The notes beneath the pieces are model-generated. The model worked only from the letters and a program-made list of their open reading frames with translations. It was not told the origin of the DNA and ran no database searches. Of a stretch of 64,000 nt of DNA, positions 8,455 to 16,894 are shown in pieces; positions within the stretch are counted from its first letter, which is position 1, and each line of letters starts with the position of its first letter. Source of the stretch: JAAOII01 sp965207945 (GTDB lineage: Bacteria > Pseudomonadota > Gammaproteobacteria > CBDBNL01 > JAAOII01); assembly GCA_965207945.1 (NCBI GenBank), contig OZ242303.1, forward strand, positions 1,798,001 to 1,862,000. Reading direction: 5' to 3'. A program made the position numbers and the translations under genes.

Positions 8455-11289
8455 CTAATTTAAGGAGTTTATTTCTTGAATACGGCACAGAGAATCGTAT
8501 TGACAATAGCGGCAAACAGCTGCATCAAGCGGATCAACTGCTGCCCGTCCGCTAATAAAAGAAGCATAAATATCCCGCACGTTCTGTTGCATCTGTTGCA
8601 ATTGTTCTTGCTTAATAACAGACCTAACTTGATGAAACAAACCATCGTCGCCGAGACATAAGCCCTTAGCAACAGATCCATTTTTGAGATTCAAAGCAAT
8701 AAAGCCCAAAGAGCGTAAATCATCAGTCACCAAAGAATAAATTATTAACTGCGGCTCGCGTGGACGAAGACCGCGAATACTATTGCCGCTATGATTTGCA
8801 TTACCTACTTTGTAATCAATGAGAACCCTAGTTCCATTATTATGACTTTCCTTATTAATGTCGCTGTTATCTGATGGTAAAATCTCATCTATTCTGTCAA
8901 TCTTCAATAAGAACTCCCTGCCCTCAAGATTGACTTTTATCTCCTTTTCAAGCCCTGCCACTCTAAAAGGAATTTTTCTCTGCTTTTCATTATGTAAAAA
9001 TTCTTGCGTCAGGGTTGCTAAATATTTCTTTTCCAGCTCGGTCGTCATCTCATCCTGCAAGAATACAATTCTCCAAATATTCTCATGCAGAACTCTACTT
9101 GATTCAGCCGCGACCAATTTAATAACTTCCCCATCCTCCATATCGCATAATCTCTGCTGGGACTCTATCTTGCTCCACACATTGCGCAAAACCTTATGTA
9201 ACATTGTGCCGCGATCCATTGCGGATACTTCATCCTGTGGCGGTTCGGGGACTGCTGGCTTTAATCTGTGGGCGGCAAATGCTTGAAAAGGACAAGATGA
9301 TTGACTCTTAACTATTGATACTAAGCTTTTTAGTTCTTCGTCCTTAGCAACTGCAGGCGCCTGCTCATCGTTAAGTTCTTGCCAAGATATTGATACTTCT
9401 TTTTGCCTCGCGCCTTCTATCTTGCCTTCCTTCACACCTTCTCTAGCGCCTTCTCTAGTGGAAGACAATGATGTTTCTATGGGCGGTTTTATGAGGATAT
9501 CTCCCAATAAGGGGTGTGGAAGTTTCTCTTCCTCTTCACTGCGGGCAGCAAAACTAAAGTTTACCACTGGAGCGGCTCTCATTAATCCACCGATAATTCT
9601 TTCTTCTTCGCACCATCTTTGCGCCAAACTGCACCATTTCATTGAGGCGGCGCGTCCTAATTCAAACGGAATAAAAAAATTGGCGGCGGGAGGAGATAAA
9701 CAAGCATCATTCATCTGGCAGGCAAACAGGCGGTCAAATATTAGACCTTCGGCTTGCTTAATTCCCAATAGCCGAACTTTGGTGGCAGCAGGGCTTGCTT
9801 GAAATATCTCAGCAGCGCAATCCACAATAAAACTCAAAGCGCGTGCTCGCGTGCAATTTGATAGGATATTGCCGGCAGAATATAGTTGGTCCAGGATACC
9901 TTCCCATTTCTCCCAAAGTTGTTTTTCCAACCTGCTCCATTTAATATCACCCCAGCCCAAAGAGTGAATCTGGCGACTAAAAGTTTGCGCCCAATGCTGT
10001 GGCGTAGCAGATTTAACAAAAGCATCCTCAACGTTAAAATATTTATGCAGTGCTTCTTTGAGAAGTGGCGTATCATCAAGTATTTTTCCATCTTTGGATG
10101 CCGCCATTTTGCCTTGCGGTTTGTTTACGGTTAACTCTTGCAAAGAAATACTCCGATACTTCGCATTTAAGTTAATAAACCTCTGCCTTAAAGCCGCCCT
10201 TGCTGCCTCTTCTCGTTCATAGCCAGCCAAGTATGGAGAATGGAATACATCCGCAAATTCAGGCGGTGGAATCTTAGCTGGCGTTATTGATAGCATGGTT
10301 AACATGTCTCCTATTAATGGGTATTCACGCAGCTCCTCTCCCCATGACATATCAAAAGGAAGCGCTTCTTGTTGGGTTGGGTTTGGATTTTCGCTCACAG
10401 CACCCGTATTTGAAAATGCTATAGCAAATAGACGGCGGATATAGTGCCAATTTTTTTCAAGCCCTGGAATAACTACTCCTATTAGCTCAGTAGGATTTTC
10501 CTTATGAGTGCGGCTTACTATAGCAGCTAATTGACTCATCTCCTCCCGTTCGTTATCATATTCACTAAGTTGACACTGCAGCTCATCATTGGCTACATCT
10601 GTGACTCCTTGCAGCACAAAAGCATTTTCCTGTTTTGTTGTTTTAGATGAAGCGTGTTTAGTCAATAAACGATATAGTTCTTCATAAGCTGGATAATTAT
10701 CATTAAATCCCACCCATACGGAAGCAGGGGGCGAGAGTGTTCCTTCTGTTAAAGCAGCACAAATTTTTAGCAATGCCATCCATTCATCCGTAACTCTTCT
10801 TTTTTCACACATTTTTTGATATGCCAGAGACCAGCGGTAAAAAAAACGCGGCATTCTTTCACTATTAAAGTTCTTGGGGGCAAATTCTAAGCGATATAGA
10901 TGAGCAAGACGCCAGGCGTCTTGGGCTTGGGCAATGAAACGTTTTGTCATTATCCCGCTTTCATCAGCAAAAGTATCCCAACCAATTAATTCTTTATCCT
11001 GGTCTGGCATAGCCCATAAAGTATCTTCCCATATAAGACGCGCCTGCCCTTCACTGATAAGGAGCATCCCGCTTGTTGTCAATAAAGGATTTGCCAGATG
11101 AGCCACCCAGCCAGCAGCACCGCCAATAGTTACAATTGGAGAATCATTCCAAGTTCTTGTTTTGCTATGGTAATTATATGCCTCGCGTAATTGACGCGCC
11201 AACCTCATACGTGGAGTTACCAAGTAAGTGGGTGTGTCAACATTAGCGCTTCTATCAAGGATGGCAAGAATTGAGGGATGCAATTTCAT
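8455..11289 (-). CDS. AddB/RecB-family Fe-S nuclease, probable DNA repair protein
   Basis: A 944-aa protein like the 'probable DNA repair protein' family of beta- and gammaproteobacteria (TIGR03623 type, from memory). The C-terminal third holds a PD-(D/E)XK nuclease with the four-cysteine Fe-S arrangement of AddB and Cas4: one Cys in SSCPFQAFAAHRL, then GTMLHKVL, the acidic KIDRID, VLIDYKVGN, and the Cys cluster CRYCQYDSLC. The N-terminal two thirds resemble an inactive helicase-like region and no clear Walker A is seen. The linker before the nuclease has four copies of a 12-bp repeat encoding REGA-like units. ATG at 11289 follows a TATAAT by 8 nt. The gene heads the lolC-lolD operon. Confidence 0.75.
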   Translation of the reverse strand: MKLHPSILAILDRSANVDTPTYLVTPRMRLARQLREAYNYHSKTRTWNDSPIVTIGGAAGWVAHLANPLLTTSGMLLISEGQARLIWEDTLWAMPDQDKELIGWDTFADESGIMTKRFIAQAQDAWRLAHLYRLEFAPKNFNSERMPRFFYRWSLAYQKMCEKRRVTDEWMALLKICAALTEGTLSPPASVWVGFNDNYPAYEELYRLLTKHASSKTTKQENAFVLQGVTDVANDELQCQLSEYDNEREEMSQLAAIVSRTHKENPTELIGVVIPGLEKNWHYIRRLFAIAFSNTGAVSENPNPTQQEALPFDMSWGEELREYPLIGDMLTMLSITPAKIPPPEFADVFHSPYLAGYEREEAARAALRQRFINLNAKYRSISLQELTVNKPQGKMAASKDGKILDDTPLLKEALHKYFNVEDAFVKSATPQHWAQTFSRQIHSLGWGDIKWSRLEKQLWEKWEGILDQLYSAGNILSNCTRARALSFIVDCAAEIFQASPAATKVRLLGIKQAEGLIFDRLFACQMNDACLSPPAANFFIPFELGRAASMKWCSLAQRWCEEERIIGGLMRAAPVVNFSFAARSEEEEKLPHPLLGDILIKPPIETSLSSTREGAREGVKEGKIEGARQKEVSISWQELNDEQAPAVAKDEELKSLVSIVKSQSSCPFQAFAAHRLKPAVPEPPQDEVSAMDRGTMLHKVLRNVWSKIESQQRLCDMEDGEVIKLVAAESSRVLHENIWRIVFLQDEMTTELEKKYLATLTQEFLHNEKQRKIPFRVAGLEKEIKVNLEGREFLLKIDRIDEILPSDNSDINKESHNNGTRVLIDYKVGNANHSGNSIRGLRPREPQLIIYSLVTDDLRSLGFIALNLKNGSVAKGLCLGDDGLFHQVRSVIKQEQLQQMQQNVRDIYASFISGRAAVDPLDAAVCRYCQYDSLCRIQEINSLN
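9410..9457. repeat. In-frame 12-bp tandem repeat in the AddB-like gene
   Basis: Four degenerate 12-bp units (9410-9421, 9422-9433, 9434-9445, 9446-9457) read on the minus strand as REGA, REGV, KEGK and IEGA. They lie in the low-complexity linker before the nuclease domain. Confidence 0.7.
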
Positions 11290-11297
11290 TCATTTTT

Positions 11298-11303
11298 ATT
11301 ATA
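11298..11303 (-). promoter_or_regulatory. -10 hexamer of the AddB-like gene
   Basis: TATAAT on the minus strand ends 8 nt before the ATG at 11289, so transcription would start at or beside the start codon. No convincing -35 box is seen. Confidence 0.4.
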
Positions 11304-11390
11304 GTGTATTATTTTGAGCTGCGGCAGGGCTAAATAAAAAATAGTGGGCAGGGTAAGCGAGGTAGGTGGCATCCTTATATAAATTTTCTT

Positions 11391-11396
11391 TATAAT
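11391..11396 (+). promoter_or_regulatory. -10 hexamer of the GT25 array
   Basis: TATAAT lies 9 nt upstream of the first GT25 start codon (11406), leaving almost no room for a 5' leader. It is back to back with the minus-strand -10 at 11298-11303, so this ~115-bp gap is a divergent promoter region. Confidence 0.45.
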
Positions 11397-11405
11397 ATGT
11401 AATAA

Positions 11406-12296
11406 ATGAATAACCAACAGATTCCTATACTTATCATAAGCTTGACCCATGCACTCGGGAGACGCAAATTTATGCGCGAGCAGATGGCACGACTCAAAGT
11501 AGATTATGAGTTTTTTGATGCGGTGGATGGCAACAAGCTTTCGCATACTTACGTTAATAGATTTAAGATAAAAAAGGGGGAACAATGCAAAGGCCGTCCC
11601 CTCACCAAAGGAGAATTAGGATGCACATTTTCCCATCTTCAAGTGTATGAAAAAATGCTTGAAGAAAATATAGAAAAATTGATTGTGTTGGAAGACGATA
11701 ATAAACTATATGATGATTTTGCTGCGCTAATTAATAACCTAAACTCCGCTCCGCTGCAATGGGATTTAGTGTATATTGGTTATACGGGCAACTTCAACAC
11801 TGTTCCTTTTTTTGGTAAAAATATTTACCCTTTAAGTTTATGGGAAAGTCGCCTGCTACCTATACCTGCCGCCGCAACATCAACCAAATACCATATAGGT
11901 CCGCCCATAGTTTCTTTGTCGGGTTCTTATGCTTATGCAATCACAAAAAAGGGTGCTGAGAAATTGATACAGCAGATTAAAAATAGCCCTTTGCTTCCTG
12001 CGGATGATCGCTTAGCAATAAATAGCATCAAACAACGTTTTGCCATAGCCCCTATAACTGTAAAACAATGGAGCGGTGACAACATAGAACAGCATCTAAC
12101 TCCTGATAGAGATATCTTGTGTGGAGAGCCAGAGCCGCGCAACGATTTGAAGCATAGAATATCCAAGTTTATAATCAAGGTCTTGCGGAAAATCCATCCG
12201 CGCACCCCCAAATATTGGCAAGCGACTAAAGTATTGCGCCGTAGGATAAAAAACACCCTAAGGCTTATAAGATCTAAAAAAAATTCTGCCATTTAG
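11406..12296 (+). CDS. Family 25 glycosyltransferase, array copy 1
   Basis: Putative LPS/LOS sugar transferase of CAZy family GT25 (LgtB/LpsA-like), probably a galactosyl- or glucosyltransferase at the cytoplasmic membrane face. Motifs are IPILIISL, FFDAVDGNKL, GELGCTFSHLQVYEKML and the metal-binding VLEDDNK. The last ~50 residues form a basic tail with SKFIIKVLRKIHP and LRRRIKNTL. It is the first of six tandem paralogs. Here the acidic motif continues with Asn (LEDDN) where the others have Ala, Ser or Ile. The 5' ~120 bp are almost identical to copy 2. Confidence 0.85.
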   Translation: MNNQQIPILIISLTHALGRRKFMREQMARLKVDYEFFDAVDGNKLSHTYVNRFKIKKGEQCKGRPLTKGELGCTFSHLQVYEKMLEENIEKLIVLEDDNKLYDDFAALINNLNSAPLQWDLVYIGYTGNFNTVPFFGKNIYPLSLWESRLLPIPAAATSTKYHIGPPIVSLSGSYAYAITKKGAEKLIQQIKNSPLLPADDRLAINSIKQRFAIAPITVKQWSGDNIEQHLTPDRDILCGEPEPRNDLKHRISKFIIKVLRKIHPRTPKYWQATKVLRRRIKNTLRLIRSKKNSAI

Positions 12297-12313
12297 AAAT
12301 TTAATATCTATAA

Positions 12314-13198
12314 ATGAATAACCAGCAGATTCCTATACTTATCATAAGCTTGACCCATGCGCTCGGGAGACGCAAATTTATGCGCGAGCAGATGGCGCGA
12401 CTCAAAATAGATTATGAGTTTTTTGATGCGGTGGATGGCAACAAGCTTTCGCATGCTGATATTAGTAAGCTTAATATAAAAGAGGGCGAACAATGCTTAA
12501 AGCGGCAACTATCCCAAGGAGAAATAGGAGCCGCAGTTTCTCATCTTCACGTATATGAAAAAATGCTGGCAGAAAACATAGAGCGATTGATTGTGTTAGA
12601 AGACGACGCTCAACTAAATGATGATTTTACTGTGTTAATTAATAACCTGAACTCCGCTCCGCTGCAATGGGATTTGGCGTATCTTGGTCATTCTTCTAGC
12701 CTTGAAACCACGCCTCTTTTTGGTGAAAATATTTACCCTTTAAGTTTATGGGAAAGTCACACGCTACCTCTGCCTCCCGCCGCAACAACAACCAAATACC
12801 GCATGGGTCCCCCCATAGTTCCTTTGTTTGGTGCTTATGCTTATGTGATTACTAAAAAAGGGGCTGAAAAGTTGATACAAACAATTAAATATGCTCCTTT
12901 ATTTCCTGCGGATGAGCGCTTAGCAATAAGTGGAATCAAACAACATTTTGCCATAATGCCTAGAGTTGCAGGACCATGGCGCGACGCCTACATAGAAGCA
13001 CATATAAATCATGAATACTTGAAGCAGCGCAGCGATTTGCCGTATATAGCATCCAAGTTTATGGTCAAGGTCTTGCGGAAAGTCCATCCGCATGCTCCTG
13101 AATATTGGGAAGCGACTAAAGTATTGCGCAACAAGATAAAAAGCACCCTGCTGCTTGTAAGATCTAAAAAATTACCCTACAACGATGTTTCATCGTGA
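12314..13198 (+). CDS. Family 25 glycosyltransferase, array copy 2
   Basis: Second GT25 paralog (294 aa) with FFDAVDGNKL, GEIGAAVSHLHVYEKML and VLEDDAQL. The usual GCxFSH motif is altered to GAAVSH, losing the cysteine. The central part (LAYLGHSSSLET) and the region after residue 215 (MPRVAGPWRDAYIEAH) diverge from other copies. Its final 93 bp (13094-13186) match copy 4 exactly, a sign of gene conversion. The start lies 15 nt after the stop of copy 1, with no 11-bp spacer repeats. Confidence 0.85.
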   Translation: MNNQQIPILIISLTHALGRRKFMREQMARLKIDYEFFDAVDGNKLSHADISKLNIKEGEQCLKRQLSQGEIGAAVSHLHVYEKMLAENIERLIVLEDDAQLNDDFTVLINNLNSAPLQWDLAYLGHSSSLETTPLFGENIYPLSLWESHTLPLPPAATTTKYRMGPPIVPLFGAYAYVITKKGAEKLIQTIKYAPLFPADERLAISGIKQHFAIMPRVAGPWRDAYIEAHINHEYLKQRSDLPYIASKFMVKVLRKVHPHAPEYWEATKVLRNKIKSTLLLVRSKKLPYNDVSS

Positions 13199-13199
13199 T

Positions 13200-13232
13200 A
13201 AATGAATGGCAAATAAATAGCAAATGAATAGC
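13200..13232 (+). repeat. Three 11-bp tandem repeats before GT25 copy 3
   Basis: Units AAATGAATGGC (13200-13210), AAATAAATAGC (13211-13221) and AAATGAATAGC (13222-13232) run directly into the gene start AAATGAATAACC. Each ATGA-type unit carries an ATG. Reading ATGAATAGCAAATGA gives a 4-codon mini-ORF whose stop overlaps the real ATG at 13235. Confidence 0.85.
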
Positions 13233-13234
13233 AA

Positions 13235-14140
13235 ATGAATAACCAACAAATTCCAGTACTTGTCATAAGCTTAGCTCAGGCAGCTAAGAGACGTAAGTTT
13301 ATACACGAGCAGATGGCAAAATTCAAAATAGATTATGAGTTTTTTGATGCGGTGGATGGTGACAAGCTTTCGCATGCTTATCTTAGTAAGTTTAAGATAA
13401 AAGAAGGAGAAAAATACTTAGGGCGACCGCTCTCCAAAGGAGAACTAGGATGCGCATTTTCCCATGTTCACGTATATCAAAAAATGCTTGCAGAAAACAT
13501 AGAGAAGTTGATTGTCTTGGAAGACGATGCTCAACTAAATGCTGATTTTGCTATGCTAATTAATAATCTGAACTACACTCCCCTACAATGGGATCTTTTG
13601 CATATTGGTTACTGGGCTATCCTTAAAGATGCGCCTTTCTTCGGTGAAAATATTTACCCTATAAGTTTATGGGAAAGTCGCTCTCTATCTCTACTTGCCG
13701 CTGCAACATCAACTAAATACCGCATAGGTCCGCCCATAGCTTCTTTAGAGGGTTCACATGCCTACGCGATCACCAAAAAGGGCGCTGAGCAATTGATACA
13801 GCAGATTGAAAATAGCCCTGTGATTCCTTCTGATATTCGCTTAGAAATAAATAGCATCCAACAACGTTTTGCCATAGCCCCTATACCTGTAAGACAATTA
13901 GACGGTGATAGCATAGAGCAACATATAATTCCAGGTAGGACTCTTGCTTATGCATACAAGAAGCCGCGCAGCAGTTTGAAGCATAGAATATCCGAGTTTA
14001 TAATCAAATCCTTACGAAAAGTCCATCCGAGTGCCCCTGAATGCTGGCAAGCGGCTAGAGTATTGCGCCGTAGGATAAGAAGTACTATACGGCTTATAAG
14101 ATCTAAAAAATTTTCCTGCAGCGATGTTTCATCTCTATAA
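13235..14140 (+). CDS. Family 25 glycosyltransferase, array copy 3
   Basis: Third GT25 paralog (301 aa). IPVLVISLAQAAKRRKF opens it, followed by FFDAVDGDKL (about 36-45), GELGCAFSHVHVYQKML (69-85) and VLEDDAQL (94-101). The middle segment LLHIGYWAILKDAPFF and the PIASLEGSHAYAITKKGAE block are shared with copy 5 rather than its neighbours. It has the basic C-terminal tail SEFIIKSLRKVHP. Three 11-bp repeats precede the start, so translation may be coupled through tiny overlapping ORFs. Confidence 0.85.
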   Translation: MNNQQIPVLVISLAQAAKRRKFIHEQMAKFKIDYEFFDAVDGDKLSHAYLSKFKIKEGEKYLGRPLSKGELGCAFSHVHVYQKMLAENIEKLIVLEDDAQLNADFAMLINNLNYTPLQWDLLHIGYWAILKDAPFFGENIYPISLWESRSLSLLAAATSTKYRIGPPIASLEGSHAYAITKKGAEQLIQQIENSPVIPSDIRLEINSIQQRFAIAPIPVRQLDGDSIEQHIIPGRTLAYAYKKPRSSLKHRISEFIIKSLRKVHPSAPECWQAARVLRRRIRSTIRLIRSKKFSCSDVSSL

Positions 14141-14141
14141 A

Positions 14142-14152
14142 TAAATGGCAAA
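14142..14152 (+). repeat. Single 11-bp spacer unit before GT25 copy 4
   Basis: One AAATAAATGGC unit separates the end of copy 3 from the AAATGAATAACC start of copy 4. Boundaries are approximate by one or two bases. Confidence 0.6.
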
Positions 14153-15057
14153 TGAATAACCAACAAATTCCCGTACTTGTCATAAGCTTGGCTCAGGCAT
14201 CTAAGAGACGTAAGTTTATGCGCGAGCAGATGGAGAGGCAGAAAATAGATTATGAGTTTTTTGATGCGGTGGATGGTGACAAGCTTTCGCATGCTTATAT
14301 TAGTAAGTTTAAGATAAAAGAGGGGGAACAATACATAAGGCGTTCACTATCCCAAGGAGAAATAGGATGTGTATTTTCCCATCTTCATGTATATGAAAAA
14401 ATGCTGGCAGAAAACATAGAGAAATTAATTGTATTGGAAGACGACGCTAAACTAAATGATGATTTTATTGCGCTAATTAATAACCTGAGCTCTTCGCCCC
14501 TACAATGGGACTTAGCGTATATTGGTTATTCTTCTGACCTCAAAACCCCGCCCTTTTTTGGTAAAAATATTTACCCTTTAAGTTTATGGGAAAGCCGCGT
14601 GCTACCTATACCTGCCTCCGCAACATCAACTAAATACCGCATAGGTCCATACCTTCTTAATTTGTGGGGCACTTATGCTTATGCGATTACCAAAAAGGGC
14701 GCTGAACAATTGATATCAAAAATTAAATCTGCTCCTTTGCTTCCTGCGGATGATCGCTTAGTTATAAGTGGCATCAAACAACGTTTTGCCATAGCACCTA
14801 TAACTGTAAAACACTGGGAAGGTGATGGTATAGAACAGCATATAACTCCTGATAGGGATATCTTGTGTGAAGACCTGAGGTTGCGCAGCGATTTGAAGCA
14901 TAGAATATCCGAGTTTATAATCAAGATCTTGTGGAAAGTCCATCCGCGCGCTCCTGAATATTGGGAAGCGACTAAAGTATTGCGCAACAAGATAAAAAGC
15001 ACCCTGCTGCTTGTAAGATCTAAAAAATTACCCTACAACGATATTGCATCTCTATAA
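14152..15057 (+). CDS. Family 25 glycosyltransferase, array copy 4
   Basis: Fourth GT25 paralog (301 aa) with FFDAVDGDKL, GEIGCVFSHLHVYEKML and VLEDDAKL. Its first ~130 bp are nearly identical to copy 5, and its last 93 bp (14950-15042) are identical to copy 2, while the centre (LAYIGYSSDLKTPPFF, YLLNLWGTYAY) is its own. This is a mosaic pattern expected from recombination among tandem paralogs. The basic tail carries one substitution (ILWKVHP for LRKxHP). Confidence 0.85.
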   Translation: MNNQQIPVLVISLAQASKRRKFMREQMERQKIDYEFFDAVDGDKLSHAYISKFKIKEGEQYIRRSLSQGEIGCVFSHLHVYEKMLAENIEKLIVLEDDAKLNDDFIALINNLSSSPLQWDLAYIGYSSDLKTPPFFGKNIYPLSLWESRVLPIPASATSTKYRIGPYLLNLWGTYAYAITKKGAEQLISKIKSAPLLPADDRLVISGIKQRFAIAPITVKHWEGDGIEQHITPDRDILCEDLRLRSDLKHRISEFIIKILWKVHPRAPEYWEATKVLRNKIKSTLLLVRSKKLPYNDIASL

Positions 15058-15077
15058 ATAAATAGCAAATAAATGGC
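15055..15077 (+). repeat. Two 11-bp spacer units before GT25 copy 5
   Basis: AAATAAATAGC followed by AAATAAATGGC leads into the AAATGAATAACC start at 15080. Boundaries are approximate by one or two bases. Confidence 0.7.
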
Positions 15078-15079
15078 AA

Positions 15080-15976
15080 ATGAATAACCAACAAATTCCA
15101 GTACTTGTCGTAAGCTTGGCTCAGGCATCTAAGAGACGTAAGTTTATGCGCGAGCAGATGGAGAGGCAGAAAATAGATTATGAGTTTTTTGATGCGGTGG
15201 ATGGTGACAAGCTGTCGCGCGCTTATCTTAGTAAGTTTAAGGTAGAAGAGGGGGAACAACTATTAGAGAGGCCGCTCTCCAAAGGAGAATTAGGATGTGT
15301 ATTTTCCCATCTTCAAGTGTATGAAAAAATGCTGGCGGAAAACATAGAAAGATTGGTTGTGTTAGAAGACGACTCTCAACTAAATGCTGATTTCGCTGCG
15401 CTAATTAATAATCTGAATACCTCTCCCCTACAGTGGGATCTATTGCATCTTGGTTATTGGGCTGTCCTTAAAGATGCGCCTTTCTTCGGCAAAAATATTT
15501 ACCCTATAAGTTTATGGGAAAGTCGTTTACTGCCTGCCACCGCAACATCAACCAAATACCGCATAGGTCCGCCCATAGCTTCTTTAGAGGGATCACATAC
15601 TTATGCTATTACCAAAAAAGGGGCTGAGGAATTAATACAGCAGATTAAAAATAGCCCTGTACTTCCTTCTGATGTTCGCTTAGAAATAAATAGCATCAAA
15701 CAACGTTTTGCCATAGCCCCTATACCTGTAAGACAATTAGGCGGTGATAGCATAGAGCAACATCTAAATCCAAATAGGAATCTCGCTTTCGGACACTTAA
15801 AGGGGCGCAGCGATTTGAAATATAGAATATCCAAGTTTATAATCAAATCTTTACGGAAAATTCATCCGCTCGCCCCTGAATGCTGGCATGCGGCTAAAGC
15901 ATTGCGCCGCAGGATAAAAAGTACCTTATGGCTTATAAGATCTAAAAAATTTCCCTACAACGATATTTCATCGTGA
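15080..15976 (+). CDS. Family 25 glycosyltransferase, array copy 5
   Basis: Fifth GT25 paralog (298 aa). It has FFDAVDGDKL, GELGCVFSHLQVYEKML and VLEDDSQL, with Ser after the acidic pair. The centre LLHLGYWAVLKDAPFF matches copy 3. Its 3' segment (about 15803-15925), encoding SDLKYRISKFIIKSLRKIHP and the following residues, closely resembles at DNA level the 3' end of the family X gene at 31189-32328. Confidence 0.85.
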   Translation: MNNQQIPVLVVSLAQASKRRKFMREQMERQKIDYEFFDAVDGDKLSRAYLSKFKVEEGEQLLERPLSKGELGCVFSHLQVYEKMLAENIERLVVLEDDSQLNADFAALINNLNTSPLQWDLLHLGYWAVLKDAPFFGKNIYPISLWESRLLPATATSTKYRIGPPIASLEGSHTYAITKKGAEELIQQIKNSPVLPSDVRLEINSIKQRFAIAPIPVRQLGGDSIEQHLNPNRNLAFGHLKGRSDLKYRISKFIIKSLRKIHPLAPECWHAAKALRRRIKSTLWLIRSKKFPYNDISS

Positions 15977-15977
15977 T

Positions 15978-15999
15978 AAATGAATGGCAAATAAATAGC
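15978..15999 (+). repeat. Two 11-bp spacer units before GT25 copy 6
   Basis: AAATGAATGGC followed by AAATAAATAGC leads into AAATGAATAACC at 16002. Boundaries are approximate by one or two bases. Confidence 0.7.
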
Positions 16000-16001
16000 A
16001 A

Positions 16002-16838
16002 ATGAATAACCAACAGATTCCAGTACTTATTATAAGCTTGACTCAGGCACCCAAGAGACGTAAGTTTATACGCGAGCAAATGGCAAGGCAGAAAATAGAT
16101 TATGCGTTTTTTGATGCAGTGGACGGCAACAAACTTTCGCATGCTTATCTTAGTAAGTTTAAGATAAAAAAAGGAGAACAATGCTTAGGGCGACCGCTCT
16201 CCAAAGGAGAATTAGGATGTGTATTTTCCCATCTTCAAGTATATGAAAAAATGCTTGCAGAAAACATAGAAAGATTGATTGTGTTAGAAGATGATATCAT
16301 AATAAATAATGATTTTGCTGTGCTGCTTAATAATTTGAATACCGCTCCGCCGCAATGGGATCTTTTGCATCTTGGTTATTCCATTACTCTTGAGGGGACA
16401 CCTTTTTTTGGTAAAAATATCTATCCTTTAAGTTTGTGGAAAAATCGCCTGCTGCCTACACCTCCCAGCGTAACATCAACCCAACACCGCATAGGCACAC
16501 CCATTGTTTCTTTGTCGGGTTCTTATGCTTATGCGATTACCAAAAAGGGAGCCGAGAAATTGATACAACAGATTAAAAACAGCCCTGTGCTTCCTGCGGA
16601 TGTTCGCTTAGAAACAAATAATATCAAACAACGTTTGGGCATAGTGCCTGTAGCTGTAAAACATTTTGACAGTGATAACTTAGAGCAACATATATCTTCA
16701 GATAGAGATACCGCTTATAAAGACATTAAACCGCATAGCTATTTATTAAGACATAGGTTATACAAGTTAATGCCGAAAGCTTTACGCCGCGGGATAAAAG
16801 CCACCTTCTGGCTTATGAGATTTAGAAAGTTCCCTTAA
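16002..16838 (+). CDS. Family 25 glycosyltransferase, array copy 6 (short tail)
   Basis: Last GT25 paralog (278 aa). It has FFDAVDGNKL, GELGCVFSHLQVYEKML and an altered acidic motif VLEDDIII. The ~20-residue SKFIxKxLRKxHPxAPxxW segment of the tail is missing and replaced by LYKLMPKALRRGIKATFW, so the protein is shorter though still basic at its C-terminus. It ends the array, ~55 bp before an unrelated membrane protein gene with its own -10 box. Confidence 0.83.
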   Translation: MNNQQIPVLIISLTQAPKRRKFIREQMARQKIDYAFFDAVDGNKLSHAYLSKFKIKKGEQCLGRPLSKGELGCVFSHLQVYEKMLAENIERLIVLEDDIIINNDFAVLLNNLNTAPPQWDLLHLGYSITLEGTPFFGKNIYPLSLWKNRLLPTPPSVTSTQHRIGTPIVSLSGSYAYAITKKGAEKLIQQIKNSPVLPADVRLETNNIKQRLGIVPVAVKHFDSDNLEQHISSDRDTAYKDIKPHSYLLRHRLYKLMPKALRRGIKATFWLMRFRKFP

Positions 16839-16880
16839 ATCTTATCCTAGAAAAAATTCAACAAATATACTAACCTTGCT

Positions 16881-16886
16881 TATAAT
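16881..16886 (+). promoter_or_regulatory. -10 hexamer of the Gly-rich membrane protein gene
   Basis: TATAAT lies 8 nt upstream of the ATG at 16895. TTCAAC 18 bp further upstream is a fair -35. The transcript would be nearly leaderless. Confidence 0.45.
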
Positions 16887-16894
16887 ATTGCATT

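Noticed and set aside
8858..9286. Plus-strand 142-codon ORF inside the AddB-like gene
   Set aside because: It is a shadow of the conserved nuclease domain on the other strand.
11406..16838. GT25 repeats as a CRISPR-like array
   Set aside because: Repeats are whole genes and 11-bp spacer units, with no 25-40 bp repeats and unique spacers.
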